Shown: positions 41,726-50,800 of the stretch, piece by piece
Layout: the number at the start of each line of letters is the position of its first letter
Position numbering within the stretch: the first letter of the stretch is position 1
Origin: DASXMR01 sp036495525
GTDB lineage: Bacteria > Actinomycetota > Actinomycetes > Streptosporangiales > Streptosporangiaceae
Direction of reading: 5' to 3'
Assembly: GCA_036495525.1 (NCBI GenBank)
Contig: DASXMR010000057.1
Coordinates: 1 to 64,000, forward strand
DNA: 64,000 nucleotides
Position numbers and translations under genes: made by a program
The notes under the pieces: generated by a model
What the model was told of the DNA's origin: nothing
What the model saw: the letters and a program-made list of their open reading frames with translations, nothing else
Database searches by the model: none

Positions 41726-42874
41726 TCACAGGCAGCTGTAGGCAGCGTCGATCAGCGCCCGGTTGCGCGGGTTCTGCCAGCGCGGCCCCATCTGGCTGGT
41801 GACGTATCCGATCGCCAGCCCGGCTTCCGGGTCGCACAGGCCGACCGATCCGCCGGCCCCGAAATGACCAAAGGACCCAGGGCCGCGGCCGAGCGGCCGT
41901 TCGGAGTGCGTCAGCTGAAAGCCGAGCCCGAACCTGGTCGGCCGCCGCAGCACCAGGTCAGGTCCGTACACCTGCTGCCGGGTCGCCTCGCTGAGCGCGC
42001 TGGCGGCTATCACGCGGACGCCCCGCGCCGAGCCGCCAGCCGCGAGCGCGGCGTAGACCCTGGCCACCCCGGCCGCCGTGGCGTGCGCGTTGGCCGACGG
42101 TACCTCGCCCGCGCGCCACGCCGCGGTGTTGATCACGCCGGCGCCGGACAGCTCGGGCGGGTTCGCGTAGGCGTGCCTGATCATCAGCAGGTCATCAGAA
42201 GAACCAGGAGGAACGAGGTCCTCGGCCGGCTGTGGCCAGCAGAAGTCGGCGATCCTGGCGTGCTCGGCAGCCGCCACCCCGATATGCACGTCGGCACCGA
42301 GCGGGCCGGTGATCCGCTGCCGCAGCGCGGCACCGGCGGACAGCCCCGTTACTCGCCGGATCACCTCGCCGGTCAGGAAGCCGAAGCTGTTCACGTGATA
42401 GCCATGCTGCTCACCGGGCCGCCACCACGGCCGCTCAGCAGCCAGCGCTTCGGTCATGACGCGCCAGTCCAGGGCGCTGCCCGCGGGCAGCGGCGCGCGG
42501 AGGGCCGGCAAGCCGGCCTGATGGCTCAGCAGCTGGCGGATCGTCACGGCGTCCTTGCCCTCGGCGGCGAACTCCGGCCAGTGGCGTGCGACCGGCGCAT
42601 CGGTGTCGATCAGCGCGTCCCCGGTGAGCGCGGCCACGCACGCCGCGAGCAAGCCCTTGCCCACCGAGAACACGTTGACCAGCGTGTCCTGCTGCCAGGG
42701 CCGGTGCCTCCCGGCGTCAGCCCACCCGCCCCACAACTCGGCGACCTCGGCGTCGCCTGCCCAGATGCACAGCCCTGCGCCGGTCTCGCCGAGATCGGCG
42801 AAGTTGGCCGCGAAAGCGTCGCCGACGGCCGCAAAGCGCCGATCGCACCACCCGCCAGCTGGCCATTCCGGCAT
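41726..42874 (-). CDS. Serine hydrolase of the beta-lactamase/esterase EstB family
   Basis: This 382-residue protein has no signal peptide. SxxK is VFSVGKGLLAA with Ser70 and Lys73. A second-motif Tyr-x-Asn-like YHVNSFG lies near residue 155-165, and GHFGAGGSVGLCD near the end corresponds to the third motif region (HxG-type). This is the class C beta-lactamase fold used by many esterases and peptidases (Pfam Beta-lactamase). Lack of a signal peptide argues for an intracellular esterase. It converges on arfB with 18 bp between and is divergent from GH9. Confidence 0.85.
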   Translation of the reverse strand: MPEWPAGGWCDRRFAAVGDAFAANFADLGETGAGLCIWAGDAEVAELWGGWADAGRHRPWQQDTLVNVFSVGKGLLAACVAALTGDALIDTDAPVARHWPEFAAEGKDAVTIRQLLSHQAGLPALRAPLPAGSALDWRVMTEALAAERPWWRPGEQHGYHVNSFGFLTGEVIRRVTGLSAGAALRQRITGPLGADVHIGVAAAEHARIADFCWPQPAEDLVPPGSSDDLLMIRHAYANPPELSGAGVINTAAWRAGEVPSANAHATAAGVARVYAALAAGGSARGVRVIAASALSEATRQQVYGPDLVLRRPTRFGLGFQLTHSERPLGRGPGSFGHFGAGGSVGLCDPEAGLAIGYVTSQMGPRWQNPRNRALIDAAYSCL

Positions 42875-42934
42875 GCTGCCTGCTCCGCCCCTGACGCTTA
42901 CCGCACCTGTGCTCAGGCCGTCAACGGCAGCCTA

Positions 42935-42969
42935 TTGTGACCCGGGCAGGCCGGACTTAGCCTGAGCCG
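42935..42969 (+). promoter_or_regulatory. Leaderless promoter of the GH9 gene
   Basis: TTGTGA (42935-42940), a 17 bp spacer and TAGCCT (42958-42963) lie with exactly 6 nt before ATG 42970. There is no ribosome site. This is the clearest complete leaderless promoter in the window. Confidence 0.6.
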
Positions 42970-45090
42970 ATGAGGGCTCTCCGCCCGGCCGGCCTGCGCG
43001 GCCGGCCCCGTGTCGCCAGCGGGGGCATCACCGTGGCGGTGGCCAGCCTGGTGCTCGCCGCGTGCAGCGGATCCGGTCACTCCGCCGGGCACCCGGCCAG
43101 CCGGATCTCTGCCACGCTCACCGCCGCCGCCGCCGCCGTCTGCGACCAGCCGCAGCAATCAAGCACTCCGGCAGCGCCGCACTCGCCTGGCGCGGCCGGG
43201 CCGGCCGCGGTGATCCGGGTCGACCAGGTGGGCTACCCTGCCACGGCGCCGAAACTCGGCGAGATCATGACCTCGGCAGCTATGCCGGGCGGGGTCGGCT
43301 GGGTGCTGGTGCGGGCCGGCCAGGCCGGCGGCAAGTGCGCCGTCGTGGCGTCGGGTACCGCGCGGCAGGATCTCGGCTCGTGGAGCAAGCGGTACGGCTG
43401 GGTGTGGGCGGTCAGCTTCAGCGGGGTCAGGCAGAGTGGCAGCTACCGGCTTGGGCTGGCCAGCGACCCGTCGGTGACCTCGCCGTGGTTCCCGGTCGGC
43501 CCTGCGGCGCAGGTCTACGCCAGGCCGCTGGCCAACGCGCTGTCCTTCTACCAGAACGAGCGCGACGGGCCCGACTTCATCCGCTCGCCGCTGCGCTCCG
43601 CTCCTGGCGATCTGTCCGATGAGAACGCGATGACCTACCGGACGCCGCCGGTGAACGGCGACGGTGACTTCAAGGGCAGCCTGGCCAAGTACGCCACCAG
43701 GGTGCGGATCAACGCATCGGGCGGCTGGTTCGACGCCGGTGATTACCTGCATTTCGTGGACACCACCAGCTACACCGAGGCGGTCCTGCTGCAGGGAATC
43801 GCCTCGTTCCCCGGCCAGATGGGCAGCTCCGGGCAGGTCAGCTTCACTAGCGAGGCGAAGTTCGGGCTCGACTTCCTGCTCCGGATGTGGAACGAGCGGA
43901 CCAGGACGCTCTACTACCAGGTCGGCACCGGCGAGGCGAACGACCGCTATTTCGGCGATCACGACATCTGGCGGCTGCCGCAGGCCGACGACCACTACAT
44001 GGGCGCCAATCCGCGCTATCAGTACATCAGGCACCCGCCGGTCTTCCGGGCCGGGAAGCCGGGCTCGCCGATCAGCCCGAACCTGGCCGGCCGGCTGGCC
44101 GCCGACTTCGCGCTCTGCTATCGGGTCTTCCGCACTGCTGATCCTGGCTATGCCAGCCGGTGCCTGCAGTCCGCCGAGACCGTCTACGGGCTCGCTGGCA
44201 CGCACTGGAAGGGCAGGCTGCTGACCGTCATACCGTTCGACTTCTACGGCGAGACGACGTGGCGGGACGACATGATGCTCGGGGCGACCGAGCTGGCGCT
44301 GTCGCTGCGGTCGGCCGGCAGCCAGACCGCCCTGCCGCGCTCGCTGCCAGTCCGGTCAGCGACGACTTACCTGCGCGACGCCGCCACCTGGGCCGGCCAG
44401 TGGGTGACTGGCGGCAGCGCGACATCCGACACGCTGAACCTGTACAACGTCAGCGCCCTGGCCGACTACGAGCTGTACCTCGCGCTGGGCGCCGATCCGC
44501 CATCCGGGCTGGCCGTCACCAGGCGGCAGCTGCTCGGCAACCTGCTCGCGCAGATCAGCAAGGCCAGGGCGATCGGGGCGAAGGACCCGTTCGGCTTCGG
44601 GTTCGCCTGGGACCAGTGGGACACCACGACGCACGGCGCCGGGCTGTCGGTGATGGCGAACGAGTACGACGCCCTGACTGGCCGGCCGGTCTTCGCCGCT
44701 CTCGCCGAGCGGTGGCTGGATGACATCCTGGGCGCCAACGCCTGGGGGGTTTCGCTGATCGTCGGCGACGGCGCGGTCTTCCCGGACTGCATGCAGCACC
44801 AGATCGCCAACCTGGTCGGCTCCGCGGACGGGAAGCCCCCGGTGCTGGCCGGCGCCGCGGTCGAGGGCCCGAATTCGTTCGCCGCGACCGGCACGGTGCC
44901 GAGCATGCGCCGCTGCGTGGCCAACGGTCCAGGCAACGTCCCTTACAAGGCCTTCAGCGGCCACCACGCGCTGTTCGCGGACAACGTGCAGTCGTACTCG
45001 ACCGTCGAGCCGGCCATCGACCTGACCGCGCTCACGCCGCTGGCCTTCGCCTGGCAGGAGGCCGGGACAGCCAGCGCGCCGCGGCCGTAG
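42970..45090 (+). CDS. Secreted GH9 glycoside hydrolase (endoglucanase-type lipoprotein)
   Basis: This 706-residue lipoprotein has a basic N-terminus, a hydrophobic stretch and lipobox VLAAC with Cys32. A CelD-N-type Ig-like domain (about 75-165, VIRVDQVGYPATAPKLGEIM) precedes the (alpha/alpha)6 catalytic domain. GGWFDAGDYLHF carries Asp255 and Asp258, the catalytic-base motif DAGD. Glu680 in YSTVEPAIDLTA is the expected acid. Most members cut beta-1,4-glucans; some act on xyloglucan or chito-oligosaccharides. No carbohydrate-binding module is present, so soluble or short substrates at the cell surface are more likely. Confidence 0.85.
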   Translation: MRALRPAGLRGRPRVASGGITVAVASLVLAACSGSGHSAGHPASRISATLTAAAAAVCDQPQQSSTPAAPHSPGAAGPAAVIRVDQVGYPATAPKLGEIMTSAAMPGGVGWVLVRAGQAGGKCAVVASGTARQDLGSWSKRYGWVWAVSFSGVRQSGSYRLGLASDPSVTSPWFPVGPAAQVYARPLANALSFYQNERDGPDFIRSPLRSAPGDLSDENAMTYRTPPVNGDGDFKGSLAKYATRVRINASGGWFDAGDYLHFVDTTSYTEAVLLQGIASFPGQMGSSGQVSFTSEAKFGLDFLLRMWNERTRTLYYQVGTGEANDRYFGDHDIWRLPQADDHYMGANPRYQYIRHPPVFRAGKPGSPISPNLAGRLAADFALCYRVFRTADPGYASRCLQSAETVYGLAGTHWKGRLLTVIPFDFYGETTWRDDMMLGATELALSLRSAGSQTALPRSLPVRSATTYLRDAATWAGQWVTGGSATSDTLNLYNVSALADYELYLALGADPPSGLAVTRRQLLGNLLAQISKARAIGAKDPFGFGFAWDQWDTTTHGAGLSVMANEYDALTGRPVFAALAERWLDDILGANAWGVSLIVGDGAVFPDCMQHQIANLVGSADGKPPVLAGAAVEGPNSFAATGTVPSMRRCVANGPGNVPYKAFSGHHALFADNVQSYSTVEPAIDLTALTPLAFAWQEAGTASAPRP

Positions 45091-45196
45091 TTCACCAGCC
45101 ATAGTCCGGGCCGCTGTCGTGCCGTGCGGGCATCGGCCCAAGCGGCCGTTTTTCGCAGTTGTTGCGCATCGTCTCTGACCTGCGGCTCTGTGCCTT

Positions 45197-45256
45197 CGTT
45201 ATGCAACTGTTATTTGCTACTAAATTTTGCAGCCCCACCCTTACTGCTAGCGTCCG
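45197..45256 (+). promoter_or_regulatory. S53 protease promoter, copy 1 of a shared 60 bp module
   Basis: In order: CGTT, AACTGTTAT (45205-45213), a -35-like TTTTGC (45225-45230), 17 bp and a -10-like TAGCGT inside CTGCTAGCGTCCG (45244-45256). Every element recurs at the same spacing before the S8 protease at 47747-47806. The leader to ATG 45431 is about 170 nt. The remaining gap 45091-45196 holds nothing I can name. Confidence 0.7.
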
Positions 45257-45262
45257 CCTTGT

Positions 45263-45418
45263 ATGTCACGACGACGATGGCGCTATCGGCCGGCCCGACC
45301 GGCGCCGGGTTCTGTTCACCGCGGCCGCAGCGCCGCCCTCAAGGATGAGGCGAGGAATGCAGGCACACAGGGCCGGGAAATTGCATGCGGGGCCACTACC
45401 CGTAGTGAGGACGTATGA
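45263..45418 (+). CDS. Possible leaderless 51-residue upstream ORF in the S53 protease leader
   Basis: ATG 45263 lies 9 nt after the predicted -10, close to the predicted transcript start. It reads 51 codons beginning MSRRRWRYRPARP and ends at TGA 45416-45418, inside the protease's ribosome site region (AAGGAGG, 45418-45424). It could couple or attenuate protease translation. The equivalent position before the S8 gene has no ATG, and open frames of this size arise by chance at this GC content, so support is weak. Confidence 0.25.
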   Translation: MSRRRWRYRPARPAPGSVHRGRSAALKDEARNAGTQGREIACGATTRSEDV

Positions 45419-45430
45419 AGGAGGCAGTTC

Positions 45431-47515
45431 ATGAAAGCTAGCCGATGGTGGGCCCTCGCCGGGTCCACAGGGCTGGTGGTCTCCATGGCGGCCGCGGTCA
45501 CGCCGGCCGCGATGGCGGCGACGTCACCCGGCCGGGTGACGCTCAAGGCCACGGCGGTGCCCGCCAGGGCGCTGTCGAAGCCGGCCGGCACGGTGGCGAA
45601 GACCAGCCGGGTCAGCTTCGACCTGACGCTGGCGCTGCGCAATGTCGGCGGCATGAAGGCGTTCATCAGGCAGGTCTCTACCCCTGGCACGAAGAGCTTC
45701 CATCACTACCTGACACTTGCCCAGGCCGAGGCGCGGTACGGCCCGACCAGCGCTTCGATCAGCAAGGCTGAGGCTTGGCTGCGCGGCCAGGGCTTCAAGG
45801 TCACCGGCCTGCCGAAGACCAAGCTGTACGTGTCGGCCAGCGGCTCAGCTGCGCAGGTCGAGAAGGCCTTCGGGGTCAAGCTCGGCATGTACATGGTCCA
45901 CGGCGCGAAGCTGCGCGAAGCCGCGAGCCCGCTCAGCGTTCCCGCCTCCCTGGGCAGCGCGGTGTCCGGCGTGGTCGGCGTCAACCAGTTCACCGACACG
46001 ACCGACCTCGCGCTGAAGGGCGCCACGGCAGCAGCGACCAAGCCGGCCGAGGCCGAGCCGCCGCCGCCGGCCGGATTCCTCAACCCGCAGCCGTGCTCCG
46101 CGTTCTGGGGCCAGAAGAAGGACAAGGTGGACTCGCCGTCGCTGTACGCGCCGTTCACCTCGCCGCAGGCATATGACATCTGCGGTTACACGCCGACCCA
46201 GCTGCGCGGCGGTTACAAGCTGAACTCGATGGTGAACAACGGCACCGACGGTGCCGGCGTTGCGATCGGCATCGTGGACGCTTACGACTCGCCGACCCTC
46301 CTGTCGGACGCGCAGCAGTACTCCACCCTGAACGACCCGAACCACCCGCTGGCGACCGCCCAGCTGGTCAACTTCGCACCGGCGACGACGTCCAACTTCG
46401 CCGCGTGTGGTGCCAGCGGCTGGTTTGACGAGCAGTCGCTGGACGTCGAGTCCGAGCACGCCATGGCGCCCGGCGCGACCATCGGCTACTTCGGCGCGGC
46501 GAGCTGCTTCGACGCCGACCTGCTCGCGGCTGAGAACGAGGCCATCGGCAGCGGCGTGTCCGTGGTGAGCAACTCGTGGGGCAGCCCGCTCGGCGAGCTG
46601 TTCGAGTCCCAGGCTGACCGGACCGCGTTCGACGACACCTTCATGATCGCCGACACGACCGGCGTCAGCGTGCTGTTCTCCAGCGGCGACGACGGCGACA
46701 ACTTCGCCGACTTCGGCATCACAGGTCCTGACTACCCGGCCATCAGCCCGTTCGTCACCGCCGTCGGCGGCACGACGCTCGAGGTGAACAAGAACAACGG
46801 CCGCAAGGCTGAGTTCGGCTGGTCCACGGGCAAGCAGACGATGTGCGCAGGCGTCGCCACGACCAACTGCGGCTCCGCGACCACCCCGACCGTTCCGCTC
46901 GCGTGGAATGCCGGCGGTGGCGGCGGCACGAGCTTCTCCTACCTGCAGCCGTTCTACCAGGCCGGGATCGTGCCGAACGCGCTCGCGCTGAAGAACAGGG
47001 CACTGTTCGGCAACCAGCTGCTTCGGGTTATCCCGGACATCTCGCTGGACGCGGACGCGCAGAGCGGCTTCCTCATCGGGCTGACCCAGACCTTCCCTGG
47101 CGGCGTCGTCAAGTACGCGCAGTTCAAGGAAGGCGGCACCAGCCTGGCGTCGCCGTCGCTGGCTGGCATCCTCGCCGATGCCGACCAGGCAGCCGGCCAG
47201 TCGCTCGGCTTCGTCAACCCGGTGCTGTACAAGGACTCGGTGCAGACCCCGGCCGCGTTCAACGACATCATGCCGCCGGCGAACCCGAACGCCACCTCGG
47301 TGGTCCGGGTCGACTTCACGAATACGGTCGACGCGTCGGCCGGATTCTCGGTCAGCCTGCGGCAGATCGACTACGAAGGTCCTGAGGTGAACTGCGACTC
47401 GACGGGGAACTGCGAGACCCGCAACGTCACCCTGAACGCCGCGAAGGGCTTCGACAGCCTGACCGGCCTCGGGACGCCGGGCGCGAAGTTCGTGCAGTCC
47501 CTGTCGAAGTTCTGA
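45431..47515 (+). CDS. S53 family serine-carboxyl peptidase (sedolisin) with propeptide
   Basis: A perfect AAGGAGG precedes ATG 45431. The 694-residue preproprotein has a signal peptide ending near AMAATS (about 30), then a Pro-kumamolisin activation domain (about 40-195, with STPGTKSFHHYLTLAQAEAR). The catalytic domain has Glu334 and Asp338 in WFDEQSLD, the oxyanion Asp420 in FSSGDDGDN and nucleophile Ser571 in GGTSLASPS. The C-terminal calcium site region is FDSLTGLGTPGAKF. Such enzymes are active at acid pH, which fits growth in acid soil or litter. It is secreted and self-activating. Confidence 0.9.
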   Translation: MKASRWWALAGSTGLVVSMAAAVTPAAMAATSPGRVTLKATAVPARALSKPAGTVAKTSRVSFDLTLALRNVGGMKAFIRQVSTPGTKSFHHYLTLAQAEARYGPTSASISKAEAWLRGQGFKVTGLPKTKLYVSASGSAAQVEKAFGVKLGMYMVHGAKLREAASPLSVPASLGSAVSGVVGVNQFTDTTDLALKGATAAATKPAEAEPPPPAGFLNPQPCSAFWGQKKDKVDSPSLYAPFTSPQAYDICGYTPTQLRGGYKLNSMVNNGTDGAGVAIGIVDAYDSPTLLSDAQQYSTLNDPNHPLATAQLVNFAPATTSNFAACGASGWFDEQSLDVESEHAMAPGATIGYFGAASCFDADLLAAENEAIGSGVSVVSNSWGSPLGELFESQADRTAFDDTFMIADTTGVSVLFSSGDDGDNFADFGITGPDYPAISPFVTAVGGTTLEVNKNNGRKAEFGWSTGKQTMCAGVATTNCGSATTPTVPLAWNAGGGGGTSFSYLQPFYQAGIVPNALALKNRALFGNQLLRVIPDISLDADAQSGFLIGLTQTFPGGVVKYAQFKEGGTSLASPSLAGILADADQAAGQSLGFVNPVLYKDSVQTPAAFNDIMPPANPNATSVVRVDFTNTVDASAGFSVSLRQIDYEGPEVNCDSTGNCETRNVTLNAAKGFDSLTGLGTPGAKFVQSLSKF

Positions 47516-47526
47516 TCCATCGCCTG

Positions 47527-47610
47527 CTGCGGGCCGGTTACGGCCGGCCCGCAGCCGGATAACACTCTCTCGGCTGCCGCCGGGCGGTCCATCACCGGAC
47601 CGCCCGGCGG
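47527..47610 (+). terminator. Tandem terminator hairpins after the S53 protease gene
   Basis: The first hairpin has an 11 bp stem CTGCGGGCCGG/CCGGCCCGCAG (47527-47554, loop TTACGG). The second has a 14 bp stem CCGCCGGGCGGTCC/GGACCGCCCGGCGG (47577-47610, loop ATCACC). Both are perfect. They separate the S53 and S8 transcripts. Confidence 0.85.
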
Positions 47611-47746
47611 TCGCATTTCCCGGCCAGCAGCCTGGCATTCCCGGTTACCCGGCCTGCTTTTGCATCCAGCTCCGACTGGCCGCAGGCCGACCATGACGGC
47701 TGACAGTCTGGGCTGTTGTAGATGCCATTGACCGGTTCGAAAGTTC

Positions 47747-47806
47747 CGTTCCCTAACTGTTATGACGCAGGCAATTCTGCCGATCCGGCGTCTCTGCTAG
47801 CGTCCG
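47747..47806 (+). promoter_or_regulatory. S8 protease promoter, copy 2 of the shared 60 bp module
   Basis: CGTT, AACTGTTAT (47755-47763), a -35-like TTCTGC (47775-47780), 17 bp and TAGCGT inside CTGCTAGCGTCCG (47794-47806) repeat the S53 promoter with identical spacing. By hand alignment about 39 of 60 positions agree, concentrated in these blocks. This argues for one regulator acting on both genes. Confidence 0.7.
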
Positions 47807-47862
47807 GCTGGGGCTCGTTGGGCGCGGCCGGCTCGTGGCCGCCAATAAGACCAAGGAACGTT

Positions 47863-50800
47863 ATGAAACGTCGCCACAGGACAGGTCTGCCCGCAGCGCA
47901 GACGAGACGCAGGGCGGGTTCAGCCCTGCTGGTGGGAGCGTCGGCGGCGGGGCTCGTCGTCGCGCAGGCCGCAAGCGCGGTCGCGGCTCCGGTCAGCGGC
48001 CAGCAGTCAGCTGGGCAGCAGCCGCTGTCGGCCGCCGCTGCGGCTCAGCTGTCACGTAACGTCACCCAGCGCGTGATCGTCTTCCTGAAGAACGAGCCGG
48101 GCATGGCCAGTGCTCGCAGTGCCGCGATGAGCGCCAGGTCGGCGGCGATCGCCACCAGCCAGCGCCCGCTGATGAGCGAGCTGAGCCAGGTGCACGCCAC
48201 CCACGTGACCGGATACCGGCTGGTCAACGCCGTCGCCGCGACGGTCTCGGCTGGCGAGGAAGCGCGGCTGCGTGCCAACCCGGCGGTCGCGCAGGTGATC
48301 CCCGACTCGATCATTCCCGCTCCCACCAGCTCGCCCTTCGCCGCCGGCGGCCCTGACACCTCGACGGCCGGCGTCAAGGCATTCGACAACTCGTGCCTGC
48401 CGCACGGCCGGGTGCAGCTGGAGCCCGAGGCGCTGCAGGTGACGCACACCGCCTCGCTCAGCAAGACGGCGAAGACCGCCAGGTCGCTCGGCATCACCGG
48501 GTCAGGTGTCACGGTCGCCTGGATCGCTGACGGCATCGACCCGCACAACATCAACTTCATCAGGAAGAACGGCAAGTCGGCGTTCACCGACTACAAGGAC
48601 TTCAGCGGCGACGGGACCACGGCGCCGACCACCGGCGGCGAGGCGTTCCTTGACGCGAACTCCATCGCCGGCCAGGGCAGGCACGTCTACAACCTGCAGC
48701 ACTTCGCCGCGCGGCCGCTGTCGGCGCCGTGCAACGTGCGGATCGAGGGCGTCGCGCCTGGCGCGAACCTGGTCGGGCTCAAGGTCTTCGGCGCGGCCGG
48801 CGCGCCGCTGTCCAACTTCCTGGACGCGATCAACTACGCGACCGTCGTCAACCCGGTCAACGTGATCAACGAGTCCTTCGGCGGCAACCCGATCCCGGAC
48901 ACCGCGGTTGACGCGACCAGGGAGTTCGACGACGCGGCGATCGCGGCCGGCATCACGGTGGCGGTGTCCACCGGCGACGCCGGCATCACCAACACCATCG
49001 GCTCGCCGGCCACCGACCCGCAGGTCATCTCGGCCGGCGCGAGCACCGACTTCCGCGCCTACGGCCCGGGCCAGGCCAACGGCGCCGACATCTTCGCCAA
49101 GGGCTTCCTTGACAACAACATCGCCACCTTCAGCTCGGCGGGCTTCGACGAGACCGGGCATACGGTCGACCTCGTCGCCCCTGGCGACTCGAGCTTCACC
49201 TCCTGCGACGCCAACCTGAAGAAGTTCGATGAGTGCTCGAACTTCAAGGGCCAGGCTTCGCCGGTCCAGTTCACCGGCGGCACCAGCCAGTCATCGCCGC
49301 TGACCGCTGGCGCGGCGGCGCTGGTCATCCAGGCGTACCGCAAGACTCACGGCGGCGCGAACCCTAGTCCGGCGCTGGTCAAGCAGATCCTGCTCAGCAC
49401 CGCGACCAACCTGGGTGCCCCGGCGAGCGAGCAGGGCGCCGGGCTGCTCAATACCTTCAAGGCCGTGCAGGCCGCTGAGTCCGTCAAGGTCAATGGCCTG
49501 GGCACGCCGACCGGCCGGACGCTGCTCACCTCCGCCAACCAGGTGAACTTCGCGGCCGGGCCGCGGACCGGCGAGCACCGGACCGTGACCGTCACCAACA
49601 CCGGGGCGGCCGCGCAGACCGTGCACGTCAGCGGGCGGACGCTCGGCAAGTCCAGCCAGATCGCGCGCGCTACGGTTACCCTGCGCAACAAGACCAGCAG
49701 GCACTTCATCGACCAGTCCGGCTTCCCGGACAACTTCGCCGAGGTGCACTTCCGGGTCGGCAAGCACGTGAACAGGCTGAGCACCTCGATCGGGTACCGG
49801 GCCAGCAACAGCACGTTCAATGCCGCGGTGCGGATGATCCTGGTCTCGCCGGGCGGCAAGCTCGCGGCCAACGACCTGCCGCAGGGCCTCAGCAACTTCG
49901 GCCAGGCCGACGTCGTCAACCCGGCGGCCGGCCGCTGGACCGCGGTGATCTTCAGCATCGAGGGCGGCAAGAACCTGCAGGGCACCACCGGCAAGGTGCT
50001 GTTCGCCGCGCACACGCAGCGGACGACCTCGTTCGGCAGCCTCAGCCGTCACACTCTGCGGATCCCAGCGGGCGGGCAGGCCAGCTTCACCTTCCGCAAG
50101 GCCACCCCGGCCTCGCCAGGTGACGCGGCAGGCTCGATCGTGCTGAACGCGGGCAGCGGCGCGACCTCCATCCCGGTGACGCTCAGGAGCCGGGTGCGGG
50201 TCTCGGCAGGGCACCCGGGCAGTTTCAGCGGCACGATGACCAGCGGCAACGGCCGCGGCTCGAACGGCCAGGAGTCGTTCTACGAGTTCGGTGTCCCGGC
50301 CGGGACCGCCAGCGTGTCGGTGTCGGTCACGCTGGCAAACGACCCGGGCAACTTCTACAACGCCTACCTGATCGATCCGCACGGCCAGATGCAGGGCATC
50401 GGGTCCAACTTCCTCCAGACGAGCCCGACGGCGTTCTCCCCCACCCGGAGCCTGACCGCCTTCGCCGATCATCCGGTCGCCGGGACGTGGACGCTCGTCA
50501 TCGAGTTCGACGCGCCCAGCGCCGGGAACGAGATCACCGACCACTTCACCGGCCGGGTCTCGTTCAGCAGCGGCGTGAAGGTCACCCACGCGGGCCTGCC
50601 GCAGAGCACGTCGGTCACCCTGTCGGCCACCAAGAAGGTCTCCGTCAAGATCACCAACAACAGCAAGGCGCCGGAGGACTTCTTCCTCGACCCGCGGCTG
50701 AACGGCTCGGCCACGGCGACGCTGGCTGAGCAGACCGGCTTCTCGAACGCCCCGGTGCCGTTTGACGGCAGCGCGGTTGCCGAGTGGCTGGTGCCGCCGC

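Noticed and set aside
45159..45434. Rightward 91-codon frame across the S53 protease promoter
   Set aside because: It spans the predicted promoter and start point and has no start signal or recognisable content.
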